The translations under genes and the position numbers were made by a program. From DRYM01 sp964526225 (lineage in GTDB: Archaea; Thermoproteota; Thermoprotei_A; EX4484-217-1): DNA of 64,000 nucleotides. The notes beneath the pieces were generated by a model that saw nothing but the letters and a program-made list of their open reading frames with translations, had not been told where the DNA came from and did not search any database. The stretch covers positions 1 through 64,000 of the forward strand of contig CAZGLL010000004.1 in NCBI GenBank assembly GCA_964526225.1. The letters are read 5' to 3'. Numbering within the stretch: the stretch's first letter is position 1; every line of letters starts with the position of its first letter. This document shows, piece after piece, positions 44,809 through 53,769 of the stretch.

Positions 44809-45996
44809 TTGAGACTGGAAATTCCTAGGTATCTTGAAAGGTTTGGTGCGGTTAAAATATACGACGTGCAAAGAGTGATAGAGATTGATGGTGGAGCATC
44901 TAAGGAACATAGTGAGGTTTTTGTTTTAAGATTCACTAATGCCGAACTTGGAGAAGTAGAATCTAACATGGCAATAGTTGTTCCTGTTAAAAATGAGAAT
45001 CCTAAAGTTCTTGAGGGAGTAATAAGCGGAATCCCTCATGACGTACTTGTCATTGTCGTTTCTAATTCTACAAGAGAACCCATAGATAGGTACCAAATAG
45101 AGTTAGATACGCTCTTAAACCATTATAGGTTCTCCAGAAGACCCATGGTTATTGTCCATCAGAAAGATCCAGCATGGGCCGAAGCGCTAAGGAAAGTAGG
45201 TTATTATGACATTTTAGATAGTAGCAGCGAAGCGGTTAGAGACGGTAAGGGAGAAGGTATGATTCAAGGGCTAATTTTAGCAAAAGCATTAGGTAGAAAG
45301 TATGTAGGTTTCGTAGATTCAGATAACTACATTCCAGGAGCAGTATATGAGTACGTCAAAATCTACGGGGCAGCTTTTCTATCTTCGAGAACAGACTACG
45401 TAATGGTAAGAATAAGGTGGCCTTATAAAACAAAGTTTAGCGGTAGGGGATTCTACTTTAGAAGAAGAGGCAGAGTCTCTGAGATAACGAATAGATACAT
45501 GAATCTCCTAATAGGGAGGCTAACACATTTCGAAACAGACATTGTTAAAACAGCAAATTCAGGAGATCACGCAATGAGTATTAAGTTAGCTGAGGAACTT
45601 GCTTTTGCAGAAGGATTCGCTATAGAACCGTATGAGCTCATGTTCATATTTGAGGAATTCGGAGGTTTCATTAAGAAAATAGCTAATAAGGAAGTAGCTT
45701 CTAAAGGTATTGAAATTTTTCAAATAGAACCTAGAAATCCACATGTACATGAGGAAAGAGGAACAGAACATATTAATGAAATGCTTCTTAAATCCCTTTC
45801 AACAATATATCATAGCAAACTATGTGGTAAGGAACTTAAAAAACAAATACTTAATGAACTCAGAATTAGAGGTATTCTGAAGGAAAATGAGGAACCACCA
45901 AAAATAAGGACTATAAGGCCTATTAAAAACGTGGACGTTAAAAAGGTCTTAGAAATTTTAGGGGGAAAAGCGGAATCATTGATATTGGCTGAGTAG
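44809..45996 (+). CDS. mpgS: mannosyl-3-phosphoglycerate synthase
   Basis: Transfers mannose from GDP-mannose to 3-phosphoglycerate, first step to the compatible solute mannosylglycerate of thermophiles. 395 residues, GT55 length. The start EIPRYLERFGAVKIYDVQRV, the GFVDSDNYIPGAV nucleotide/metal site, the VSNSTREPIDRYQ loop and the NPHVHEERG stretch match the family. Starts at TTG 44809. The matching phosphatase (mpgP) is not adjacent; the HAD protein at 32.8 kb is a remote candidate only. Confidence 0.92.
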   Translation: MRLEIPRYLERFGAVKIYDVQRVIEIDGGASKEHSEVFVLRFTNAELGEVESNMAIVVPVKNENPKVLEGVISGIPHDVLVIVVSNSTREPIDRYQIELDTLLNHYRFSRRPMVIVHQKDPAWAEALRKVGYYDILDSSSEAVRDGKGEGMIQGLILAKALGRKYVGFVDSDNYIPGAVYEYVKIYGAAFLSSRTDYVMVRIRWPYKTKFSGRGFYFRRRGRVSEITNRYMNLLIGRLTHFETDIVKTANSGDHAMSIKLAEELAFAEGFAIEPYELMFIFEEFGGFIKKIANKEVASKGIEIFQIEPRNPHVHEERGTEHINEMLLKSLSTIYHSKLCGKELKKQILNELRIRGILKENEEPPKIRTIRPIKNVDVKKVLEILGGKAESLILAE

Positions 45997-46109
45997 TTTT
46001 CGGACTCAATTTAGTTTAATATAAGTTTTTCGCATTAACCACTATATTTCTCTATTTTGGAAAGCATTATTTAATTATTTCAAATCCTTAAACTCTAAGG
46101 GATTACCTT

Positions 46110-46601
46110 ATGAAGCTAACAGTAGCTTCTGCTCATCTACCAACAGCACCTAAGGTTCAAAGAGTATTAGTACATGATAGTTCTAAATGTACTGCTTGCT
46201 GCACCTGTATGATAGCTTGTGCTATGAGGCATTTTGGTATAGCCGATCTTAAAAAGTCATTTATAAAGATAGTATTTAACGAGAAACTTCAAGCTTTCGA
46301 AGCAGTATATTGTCATCACTGCGATAATCCTTTCTGTATGAATATATGTCCTGCAGATGCTATTTCGAAAGACGAAGTTACAGGTATTGTTAGAATAAAT
46401 CCGCTTATTTGTGTAGGTTGTGGTTCATGCAACTATGCTTGTCCTTTAGGTGTTCCAAGGAGAGATCCTCAAATGCATGTTGCTGTAAAGTGTGATTTAT
46501 GCGAAGGAGATCCGGAATGTGTTAAACAATGTCCTACTCAAGCTTTAAGATATGTTCCCAGAGAAGAAGCATACTCATTCTTAACTGAGAAATACAGGTG
46601 A
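46110..46601 (+). CDS. polyferredoxin-type electron transfer subunit (HydN/HycB/CooF-like)
   Basis: 163 residues with four 4Fe-4S motifs: CTACCTCMIAC, CHHCDNPFCMNICP, CVGCGSCNYACP and CDLCEGDPECVKQCP. This pattern is that of the HycB/HydN/CooF group, which carries electrons between an oxidoreductase and a hydrogenase. It is the first gene of the hydrogenase operon; the next begins 6 bp later with a GGTGA site near 46597. An AT-rich tatttaatta at 46069-46078 is a possible TATA box. Confidence 0.88.
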   Translation: MKLTVASAHLPTAPKVQRVLVHDSSKCTACCTCMIACAMRHFGIADLKKSFIKIVFNEKLQAFEAVYCHHCDNPFCMNICPADAISKDEVTGIVRINPLICVGCGSCNYACPLGVPRRDPQMHVAVKCDLCEGDPECVKQCPTQALRYVPREEAYSFLTEKYR

Positions 46602-46607
46602 AACGCT

Positions 46608-47753
46608 ATGTTTTTCGAAGTAGTTGCAACACTTGGAATAATAACTTTAGCTATTCCCGCATTCTTAGCTTTAGTAGAGGACGATATTAAAAGAATAATT
46701 GCCTATTCAACGGTTAGCCAAATGGGTTACATTGTTTATAGTATAGGCATAGGAACAGTTTTAGGCGTTGCCGGCGCTTTATTCCACGTAATAAACCATG
46801 CATTATTAAAGTCAATGCTATTCTTAGCGGCTGGAGCTGTGATCTACGCTACCGGAACAAGAAATATTAGAGAACTTGGCGGCCTAGCATATAAAATGCC
46901 AGTTACTGCTACGGCTATTCTGATAGGAGGTCTTTCAGTAGCTGGACTACCTCCCTTAAACGGTTTCGCAAGTAAGCTCTTAATTTACGAAGCTGGATTT
47001 GAAAGAGCATTTCACGACCCAACATTTATAGGTAGGCTTTACCTACTTTACACGGTAATCGCGATTTTCATCGGCGCAGTAACGCTTCTCTACTTTATGA
47101 GGCTCTTCTATTCTGTATTTCTCGGTATGCCCTCTAAACTCGCTGAAAAAGCGAAGGACCCGCCTGTTGCTATGAAGACATCACTAATATTGTTAATGGT
47201 GATTTCTATAATATTTGGAATATTCCCGCAAATTCCTGTAGGTTTCATAGTGAACCCTGCTTTAGCATACATGTTTCCGAAGGCTGGTTTACCCTTAAGT
47301 ATTTCATATTTTGGCTACAGCACTAACGTAGGCTTCTACACAGCAACATTATTAACAATAGTTTTACTAGTAACAGCCAGTATATCGTATGCAATATACG
47401 TTTCAGGAAAGAAACTATATGAAAAAGTTACCATAACGCCACCTGTTGTAAGAGAGTTACATGAGTTCAAATACGAGGTATTTACAGGTGGAGAATATGG
47501 AGGCGAACTTTTGCCTCTTGAAGAATTGAAGATTACACCTGAAGAGTTCAACTTTGCTCTTAAGGAATCATTTTCTTCACTATACAGTTTCTCTAAAGAA
47601 GGAGGTATTGAAGGGGTTATTTCGTACATGTTCCATGAGTTTCTAAGTAAAGTAAGAGAATTAGACATTATAAGATATGTTAAAGTTAGCTCATACGTTC
47701 TCGTTTACATATTATTCTTCGTAATAATGCTTTTCCTCGCAACAGCTATGTAG
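46608..47753 (+). CDS. half-length antiporter-like subunit (NuoL/MrpD family, C-terminal part)
   Basis: 381 residues. It begins inside the family core: ALVEDDIKRIIAYSTVSQMGY is normally about residue 250 of NuoL. The TM helices 8-14 region is present, with HVINHALLKSMLF and the GFASK lysine of TM12. The first seven helices, including the essential Glu of TM5 and Lys of TM7, are missing. The TMs are followed by a long amphipathic part and a final membrane helix. GGTGA stands 7-9 nt before its ATG, so the short form is the intended product. See findings. Confidence 0.85.
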   Translation: MFFEVVATLGIITLAIPAFLALVEDDIKRIIAYSTVSQMGYIVYSIGIGTVLGVAGALFHVINHALLKSMLFLAAGAVIYATGTRNIRELGGLAYKMPVTATAILIGGLSVAGLPPLNGFASKLLIYEAGFERAFHDPTFIGRLYLLYTVIAIFIGAVTLLYFMRLFYSVFLGMPSKLAEKAKDPPVAMKTSLILLMVISIIFGIFPQIPVGFIVNPALAYMFPKAGLPLSISYFGYSTNVGFYTATLLTIVLLVTASISYAIYVSGKKLYEKVTITPPVVRELHEFKYEVFTGGEYGGELLPLEELKITPEEFNFALKESFSSLYSFSKEGGIEGVISYMFHEFLSKVRELDIIRYVKVSSYVLVYILFFVIMLFLATAM

Positions 47754-47765
47754 GGTGTAAAGCTT

Positions 47766-48395
47766 ATGGTGCCAAAGGACGTACCTGAAAAATTAGGAGA
47801 AATGGTGGTTGAAGTTTATTCGACAGGACCTAAAAGATACATTCTAACGCTTAGCAGTTACGATAAAATACGTGAGGCTGCGAAAATACTTTTTGATGAA
47901 GGCTTCAGAATATCTACAATAACAACTTTAGACCGTGGCTTCTACTTTGAACTACTTTACCACTTCGTTAAAAAGAACGTTATTGCATCAATTAAAATAC
48001 TTGTTCCGAAAGGTGAAAGTAAAGTACCTTCAATAACACCTATCATTCCGGGAGCTAACTGGTTAGAGAGAGAAGTTAGAGATCTCTTCGGAATAGAGTT
48101 TGTAGATCATCCTGAACCTAGAAGGGTTGTTTTACCTCCTGATTGGAAGGATGAGCCACCGCTTAGAAAACCTGTTGCTCCAGAGTTGCCAGAAACTTAC
48201 GCTAACTACTTTATGTCGCTAGCAACTAAGGCAGCGCTTGCATCCTTAAGCGGCTTAGCTAAGAGAAGAAGGAAACAAATGGGATTACCTGAAGTTGTAA
48301 CGCCAGTTCATGAATCTAAAGATGTAATTGATGAAGTAAAGAAGATTTCGAAGGAGCTAAAAATTGATAGAAAAGTTCCCATAGGAGGGAAGTGA
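47766..48395 (+). CDS. NuoC/HycE-N-like hydrogenase subunit
   Basis: 209 residues. The core GANWLEREVRDLFGIEFVDHPEPRRVVLPPDW is the 30-kDa complex I subunit motif; the N-terminal half has the expected alpha/beta domain. It braces the Q-module junction between large and small subunits. The tail is longer than usual and basic (AKRRRKQMG). Its stop overlaps the start region of the HdrB-like gene. Confidence 0.88.
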   Translation: MVPKDVPEKLGEMVVEVYSTGPKRYILTLSSYDKIREAAKILFDEGFRISTITTLDRGFYFELLYHFVKKNVIASIKILVPKGESKVPSITPIIPGANWLEREVRDLFGIEFVDHPEPRRVVLPPDWKDEPPLRKPVAPELPETYANYFMSLATKAALASLSGLAKRRRKQMGLPEVVTPVHESKDVIDEVKKISKELKIDRKVPIGGK

Positions 48396-48400
48396 CCGAT

Positions 48401-49291
48401 ATGGCGCTAAAATACATATTCTATCCGGGATGCTTCATACCCGCAATGCTACCACATGTAGAATACAGTATTAGATACGTCTTAAACAAATTAAATGTTG
48501 AACTACAGGAAATACCCGATCTTTCATGTTGTCCACCTAAAATTACTAGTGTAGGAGACTTTAAAGCATGGCTAACTATTTCGGCTAGAAACCTTGCATT
48601 AGCGAGTAAACATGGGTTAGACTTACTTACTCCATGTAATGGATGTTTCGAATCATATTTTGAAGCCAAACACTTCATAGAACATAGACCGGACTTAGCG
48701 AAAGACCCATTAGACATCTTGAAGAAGCTAGGTTTACCAACAAAAATAGAAAGCAACGTTAAACACTTCGTAGAAGTAGTGTATAAGGATGTTGGACTGA
48801 ATAGGTTGTCCGAAGAAATAGTTAAACCACTTAAGGGGCTTAGAGTCGCTGTACATTATGGATGCCACCTTTTCGTAACATCACCTGGAGGAGATATTTG
48901 GGAAAAACCGAGAATGATGGATGAAATCCTAAGGACTCTCGGAGCTGAGATAGTTAGAGACGGTTTAGAGAGAATATGCTGCGGCTTCGTTATGTCAACG
49001 ATCGATGATACGAAAGCTGTTCTCGAAAGATCCGAAATTAGGTTAAGAAGCGTTAAGTCATTAGATGTAGATTGTCTTGTAACTCCATGTCCACAATGCC
49101 TTATAAGATTTGAGTACAGTCAAATAAAGCTTAGGTCGTTGAAGAATGTAAGATACGATTTGCCGGTGGTTCATTTAGCGGAACTTATAGCGATAGCTTT
49201 CGGACTTGACCCATTAAAGATGAAATTTGATAGACTACATAGATCCCCTGTTAAACCTGTTTTCGAAAAGCTAGTGAAGGAGGGAGGATAG
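48401..49291 (+). CDS. HdrB-like protein with two CCG domains
   Basis: About 296 residues. Two complete CCG motifs (C-x31-CC-x34-CxxC type) are present: Cys11, CysCys43-44, Cys79 and Cys82; then Cys155, CysCys193-194, Cys230 and Cys233. Such motifs bind the non-cubane [4Fe-4S] clusters of heterodisulfide reductase HdrB/HdrD, glycolate oxidase and succinate:CoM-disulfide systems. ATG 48401 follows GGAGGG by 11 nt; GTG 48392 is too close to that site. The position inside a group 4 hydrogenase operon is the oddest feature of the cluster. The substrate reduced is unknown. Confidence 0.85.
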   Translation: MALKYIFYPGCFIPAMLPHVEYSIRYVLNKLNVELQEIPDLSCCPPKITSVGDFKAWLTISARNLALASKHGLDLLTPCNGCFESYFEAKHFIEHRPDLAKDPLDILKKLGLPTKIESNVKHFVEVVYKDVGLNRLSEEIVKPLKGLRVAVHYGCHLFVTSPGGDIWEKPRMMDEILRTLGAEIVRDGLERICCGFVMSTIDDTKAVLERSEIRLRSVKSLDVDCLVTPCPQCLIRFEYSQIKLRSLKNVRYDLPVVHLAELIAIAFGLDPLKMKFDRLHRSPVKPVFEKLVKEGG

Positions 49292-49293
49292 TT

Positions 49294-50466
49294 TTGGAGA
49301 AAGTTGAAGGTAAAATATGTTCCATACCTATAGGGCCATACCATCCAGCTTTGGAGGAAATAGCTTTCTACAAGGTTTATGTTGAAGGAGAGAGAATAGT
49401 TGATGCTCTTATTAAACCTGGTTTTAACCATAGGGGTATTGAGAAATTAGCTATGCAGAGAAGTTACCGTAGAAATGTTCAGCTTTTCGAAAGAGTATGT
49501 GGAATATGTTCTGACGCTCATACAACAGCTTACTGTGTTGCAGTTGAGAATTGCTTAAAGATAAATGTACCTAAGAGAGCACAGTATATTAGAGTAATAG
49601 AGCATGAAGCAAATAGAATCCATAGCCACCTATTATGGTTTGGTATTGCAATGCATATTATAGGTTTCGACACATTATTCATGCACTCATGGGCTATTAG
49701 AGAAGCAATAATGGATGTTGTAGAAACTCTCACCGGGAATAGAGTAAACTATTCAGTAAACACTATTGGAGGCGTTAGAAGAGACATTACACCTGAGCTA
49801 GCAAAATATGTTGAAGAGAAGCTTAAAATCGTCGAGAAAGGAACACTTTACTTAATGAAAGCTGTTAAAGAAGACAAAACAATAAAGGCTAGAACATCTG
49901 AAGTAGGTATTTTAACGAAGGAGGAAGCAAGGAAATATTGCGTAGTAGGTCCTACAGCTAGAGCATCAGGAATAGATGAAGATATTAGGAAAGACGACCC
50001 ATATATTAACTTTGAAGATTTCGAATTCGAAGTTTGCGTAGAGGACGCATGCGACGTATACGGGAGAATTATGGTTAGGCTAAGAGAAACATTAGAATCT
50101 ATTAAGATAGTAAGGCAGGCCCTTAAGAACCTACCTGAAGGCAAATTAATAGCTGATTTACCGTATCCTTTCCCGAGTGAAGACGTTGGAAGAGTTGAAG
50201 CCCCTAGAGGAGAACTAATATATTATGTTAAATCGAATTATACGAACATCCCGGAAAGAGTTAAAGTGAGAACACCTACTTTCGTTAACCTCCCAGCGGT
50301 TAAGCCTATGCTCATCGGAAATAAGCTTGCAGATGCACCACAAATACTTGCAAGTATTGACCCGTGTTTATCATGTAATGACAGGCTTGTTATCGTAGAT
50401 TTGAGAAGTGGTCGTGAAAAAACAGTTCTTCTACAAGACTTCATTAGAGGGAGGGTGAAACTGTAA
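49294..50466 (+). CDS. group 4 [NiFe] hydrogenase large (catalytic) subunit, NuoD-like
   Basis: 390 residues. Both nickel-binding pairs are intact: RVCGICSDAHTT (Cys69, Cys72) and IDPCLSCNDR (Cys358, Cys361). The signature IPIGPYHPALEEI at the N-terminus and GFNHRGIEKL follow. About 27 residues after DPCLSCNDR form a C-terminal extension, as in hydrogenases that need a maturation protease, none of which is seen here. Starts at TTG 49294. Co-translated with the membrane subunit (ATG overlaps stop by 1 bp). Confidence 0.93.
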   Translation: MEKVEGKICSIPIGPYHPALEEIAFYKVYVEGERIVDALIKPGFNHRGIEKLAMQRSYRRNVQLFERVCGICSDAHTTAYCVAVENCLKINVPKRAQYIRVIEHEANRIHSHLLWFGIAMHIIGFDTLFMHSWAIREAIMDVVETLTGNRVNYSVNTIGGVRRDITPELAKYVEEKLKIVEKGTLYLMKAVKEDKTIKARTSEVGILTKEEARKYCVVGPTARASGIDEDIRKDDPYINFEDFEFEVCVEDACDVYGRIMVRLRETLESIKIVRQALKNLPEGKLIADLPYPFPSEDVGRVEAPRGELIYYVKSNYTNIPERVKVRTPTFVNLPAVKPMLIGNKLADAPQILASIDPCLSCNDRLVIVDLRSGREKTVLLQDFIRGRVKL

Positions 50467-51413
50467 TGTATATTGTTCCGTTACTTATTGCCTTAGCTGA
50501 AATAATAATATATCCGGGATTAATATTTTCAATACTATTTGGAGGAATAATTGTTTGGTTATATAGAAAAGTTAGAGCTAGACTTCAAGGAAGGAGGGGT
50601 CCTCCATGGTATCAGACATATGCTGACGTATTTAAGCTCCTAATTAAGGAAACAATAATTCCATTGAGAGCATGGAAGGTTGGGTTCATTGCTGCACCAA
50701 TGATTTCATTAGCTGCTCTCTTTGTAGCAGTACTTTTACTTCCATTCTTCGGCAAAGAATCAGCGCTAGGGTTCCTAGGTGATGCAATAGTTTTACTATA
50801 CTTGCTGACAATACCTACTTTTGCAATAGCATTTGGAGGTATGGCTTCAGGTAGCCCATATGGTATTGTTGGTTCGGGGAGGGAGACTTCACTACTTGTA
50901 TGGTATGAGTTGCCACTATGGCTTTCAGCGGCAACAGTTTTCGCTCTTGCAAACTCTATTTCCATAAGCGGAATAATTGAAGAACAAGCTCTTCATGGGC
51001 CATTCGCCATAAGACTACCTTTAGCTTTCATAGCTTTCCTAATAGCAGCTCAAGCAAAGTTAGCTAAAAGACCTTTCGATATACCGCATGCTGAAACAGA
51101 AATTGTAGCAGGACCCTACACAGAATATTCTGGTTCATTAAGGGCTCTATTCGAGCTATGCGAAGTGTTTAAGTGGTTAGCGGTTTCAGCTTTAACTGCA
51201 ACTCTATTTCTAGGATGGCCTGTGATAGGTAATCCTGTAGCGGATGCACTAATATTCATAGTTAAAATAGTATTTTTCGCGCTCATATTCGCATTTATTG
51301 ACATAATTAATCCTAGATTACGTATTGAACAAGCAGGGTGGCCTCTTTGGAAGATTGCTGCAGCACTTGCACTAATAGATACTATAAGAGTCTGTATGGG
51401 GTTGGTGATTTGA
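50466..51413 (+). CDS. NuoH/HycD-like membrane subunit
   Basis: 315 residues, eight predicted membrane helices. ARLQGRRGPPWYQTYADVFKLL is the conserved GP-rich loop, and RPFDIPHAETEIVAGPYTEYSG is the family's E-rich cytoplasmic loop. This subunit carries the proton path under the hydrogenase module and joins it to the antiporter subunits. Only one antiporter-like gene, and that one half-length, is present in this cluster. Confidence 0.9.
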   Translation: MYIVPLLIALAEIIIYPGLIFSILFGGIIVWLYRKVRARLQGRRGPPWYQTYADVFKLLIKETIIPLRAWKVGFIAAPMISLAALFVAVLLLPFFGKESALGFLGDAIVLLYLLTIPTFAIAFGGMASGSPYGIVGSGRETSLLVWYELPLWLSAATVFALANSISISGIIEEQALHGPFAIRLPLAFIAFLIAAQAKLAKRPFDIPHAETEIVAGPYTEYSGSLRALFELCEVFKWLAVSALTATLFLGWPVIGNPVADALIFIVKIVFFALIFAFIDIINPRLRIEQAGWPLWKIAAALALIDTIRVCMGLVI

Positions 51414-51414
51414 A

Positions 51415-51972
51415 ATGAAATCAAGTATAGTTAAGGAAGCTCTAAAGTATTTCGTAAACCCCGTTACTGAGGCTTTTCCAGCTGCTAAACCATATTTTCC
51501 GAAGAAATATCGTGGACCACCAGTTTATGATCAAGATAAATGTATGGGCTGTACTGCATGCGCCCATGTTTGCCCCGCCGACGCTATAACAGTGATTGAA
51601 AAGGATGGTAAAAGAACTCTTGAGGTATGGTATGGTAAATGCACTTTCTGTGCGAGATGTGAAGAATCATGCCCTGCAGATGCGATACACTTAATGGAAG
51701 AATTTGGTGTCCCATCTGAAGACAAACTTGCTTTCAAATCAACAGTTACCCACGACATGGTTAAGTGTAAGTTATGCGGTAAACCATTTATAACTATTAG
51801 ACATGCTGAATGGATAAAGAAGAACCTACTTGAGAAAATGGGTGATGTTGTAGGGTCTGAGGAAATAGACTTCTTCCTAACAGTATGTGAAGACTGTAGA
51901 CATAAAGTAGAGAACATTCCGGAATTTAGAAAACTCCTCATTAGAGCGGCTATTAAAGGTGGAAAAGTATGA
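51415..51972 (+). CDS. NuoI/HycF-like ferredoxin subunit
   Basis: 185 residues with two classic cluster motifs, CMGCTACAHVCPADA and CTFCARCEESCPADA. A further C-terminal zinc-ribbon-like set, CKLCGKPF and CEDCRHKVE, is as in HycF/MbhN relatives. It feeds electrons to the small subunit. ATG overlap: the next gene starts 4 bp before its stop. Confidence 0.9.
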   Translation: MKSSIVKEALKYFVNPVTEAFPAAKPYFPKKYRGPPVYDQDKCMGCTACAHVCPADAITVIEKDGKRTLEVWYGKCTFCARCEESCPADAIHLMEEFGVPSEDKLAFKSTVTHDMVKCKLCGKPFITIRHAEWIKKNLLEKMGDVVGSEEIDFFLTVCEDCRHKVENIPEFRKLLIRAAIKGGKV

Positions 51973-52436
51973 GTTCGAAAAAATGTTTCCTATGTTCCCT
52001 AGCTAAATGGGCACGTAGAAAATCCGTATGGCTATATCACGCACCAGCGGGAGGTCTCTGCAACGGCTGCGATATTGAAATAGCTGCTGCAATAACGCCT
52101 AGATATGATGTTGAAAGGTTCGGTATACTTTTAGCTCCAAGCCCTCGACATGCCGACGTAATACTAGTTGCTGGTCAAATGACAAAGCACTCTAAGGAAA
52201 GACTTCTAAGGGTGTATCAGCAAGTTCCTGAACCTAAAGCTGTAGTAGCTATAGGTTCATGCGCTATTTCAGGTAATGTATTTACAACAGAAAACTATCC
52301 CGTAGCCGGAACGGTGGATCAAATAATTCCTGTCGACGTTTACGTTCCCGGATGTCCTCCTAAACCTGAGGCAATAATTCTCGGAGTAGTTAAAGCTATA
52401 GAGAAACTAGAGAAAAGAACAGCAGAGCCCACCTAG
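51969..52436 (+). CDS. group 4 [NiFe] hydrogenase small subunit, NuoB-like
   Basis: 155 residues. The proximal 4Fe-4S cluster ligands are Cys31 and Cys34 in LCNGCDIE, Cys98 in IGSCAISGN and Cys129 in VPGCPPKPE. The N-terminal extra CFLC pair is unusual but not rare in group 4 enzymes. It ends 4 bp inside the convergent hypD. Together with the NuoD-like subunit it forms the H2-evolving or H2-oxidising core. Confidence 0.92.
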   Translation: MSSKKCFLCSLAKWARRKSVWLYHAPAGGLCNGCDIEIAAAITPRYDVERFGILLAPSPRHADVILVAGQMTKHSKERLLRVYQQVPEPKAVVAIGSCAISGNVFTTENYPVAGTVDQIIPVDVYVPGCPPKPEAIILGVVKAIEKLEKRTAEPT

Positions 52437-53611
52437 GGTTTTAAACCTAGAATTCTAGCTAATTCCTTAACTTTTCCTCCGCCTCCAAACTTGGCCCAAA
52501 CAGCACATGTTCCCTCAGACGAGACCATACATGGACCGTAGGGTGTATTTGGAGTACAAGTTTTCATGAAGAACGGACAATCTGTAGGAACAGCCTTACC
52601 CAACGTTACATCTCCGCACATACATCCCGGAGGTAAATCCATGGATTTAGATACTTTAACATCATATTCTGAATGGACATCAATGCTTTTGTAGGGATTT
52701 CTTAGTTCTAAACCGCTTTTAGGAATAACACCTATACCTCTCCAGTGAGCATCAACGATGTTAAATGCTTTTTCAACATACTTTTGAGCAACAATGTTAC
52801 CTTCCCAACTATCAACCCTCGAGTACTCATTGAATATTCTAGGTTTTCCCTCAACAATTTGCTTAAGTATTTCAAGAACAGCTAAGACTACATCTAATGG
52901 TTCAAAGCCTGCTACAACAGCAGGTAATCCGTACTCTTCAGGTAAGAATTTCCATGCCTTCGCGCCAGTAATTGCGGTAACATGTCCTGGAGCAATTATT
53001 CCGTTTAGTGGAATATCTGGCTGATTTAGAACGTAATGTACTGCTGGTACAGTTAATCTATAGGCGATAAGTAGTTTTAGATTGCTAGGTATAGTTCCTA
53101 ATACTACATGGCTAGCAACTGTTGGTTGGGTTGTTTCGAAACCTACTGCTAAGAAAACATGTGTTCTACTAGGGTTCTTTTTAGCAATTTTTAACGCGTC
53201 AAGGAAACCGTAAACTATTCTAATGTCTCCTCCTAAACTTCTAGCTTCAGCTAGGCTCATACTTGTTCCAGGAACCTTATACATGTCTCCATAAGTTAGC
53301 AATGTGACTTCATAGTTTAACGCTAACTCTATAGATTCGTCAATAACCTTCGTTGGAGCTATACATACCGGGCATCCGGGTCCCGCAATGAGTTCTAATT
53401 TTTCCGGCATAAGGCTTCTTAAGCCGTAATACGTAATTGTATGTTCATGTGTTCCGCAAACATGCATTATCTTTATCTTATCTTCACCAGTCTTCCTTAG
53501 TGCTAAAGGAGCTAGCTTATGTATTTTCCTAACTGCCTCTCTAAGAAGCTCTGATTCTCTAAACATCCTAACTATTTCCTTAAGACCCTCATGTAGATCA
53601 CGAGTATTCAT
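52433..53611 (-). CDS. hypD: hydrogenase maturation protein HypD
   Basis: 392 residues; inserts the Fe(CN)2CO group together with HypC. KIMHVCGTHEHTI, GPGCPVCIAPTKV, VGFETTQPTVA and PPGCMCGDV with the following Cys cluster (CPFFMKTCTPNTPYGPC) are diagnostic. It is transcribed toward the hydrogenase operon and away from hypE, with a 158-bp divergent promoter region. Confidence 0.96.
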   Translation of the reverse strand: MNTRDLHEGLKEIVRMFRESELLREAVRKIHKLAPLALRKTGEDKIKIMHVCGTHEHTITYYGLRSLMPEKLELIAGPGCPVCIAPTKVIDESIELALNYEVTLLTYGDMYKVPGTSMSLAEARSLGGDIRIVYGFLDALKIAKKNPSRTHVFLAVGFETTQPTVASHVVLGTIPSNLKLLIAYRLTVPAVHYVLNQPDIPLNGIIAPGHVTAITGAKAWKFLPEEYGLPAVVAGFEPLDVVLAVLEILKQIVEGKPRIFNEYSRVDSWEGNIVAQKYVEKAFNIVDAHWRGIGVIPKSGLELRNPYKSIDVHSEYDVKVSKSMDLPPGCMCGDVTLGKAVPTDCPFFMKTCTPNTPYGPCMVSSEGTCAVWAKFGGGGKVKELARILGLKP

Positions 53612-53723
53612 TCAAATTATTCCCTCATACCATAATTTCCTTATAGCTTAGAGATTTGAGTTTCTGTAAAATATATTTCCAACTAACAATATACTATATG
53701 TGCTGACTTAGGATTTACATAAA

Positions 53724-53740
53724 ACGTGCTCCCAGTACGT
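53724..53740. promoter_or_regulatory. imperfect palindrome between hypD and hypE
   Basis: ACGTGCT CCC AGTACGT: seven-base arms with one G-T mismatch around CCC. It lies in the hypD/hypE divergent gap, about 30 nt ahead of the hypE ATG and just before its GGGGAAGGAGG ribosome site. An operator role is a guess. Confidence 0.3.
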
Positions 53741-53769
53741 GGTGTTTAAAGGGGAAGGAGGCTTACTAA

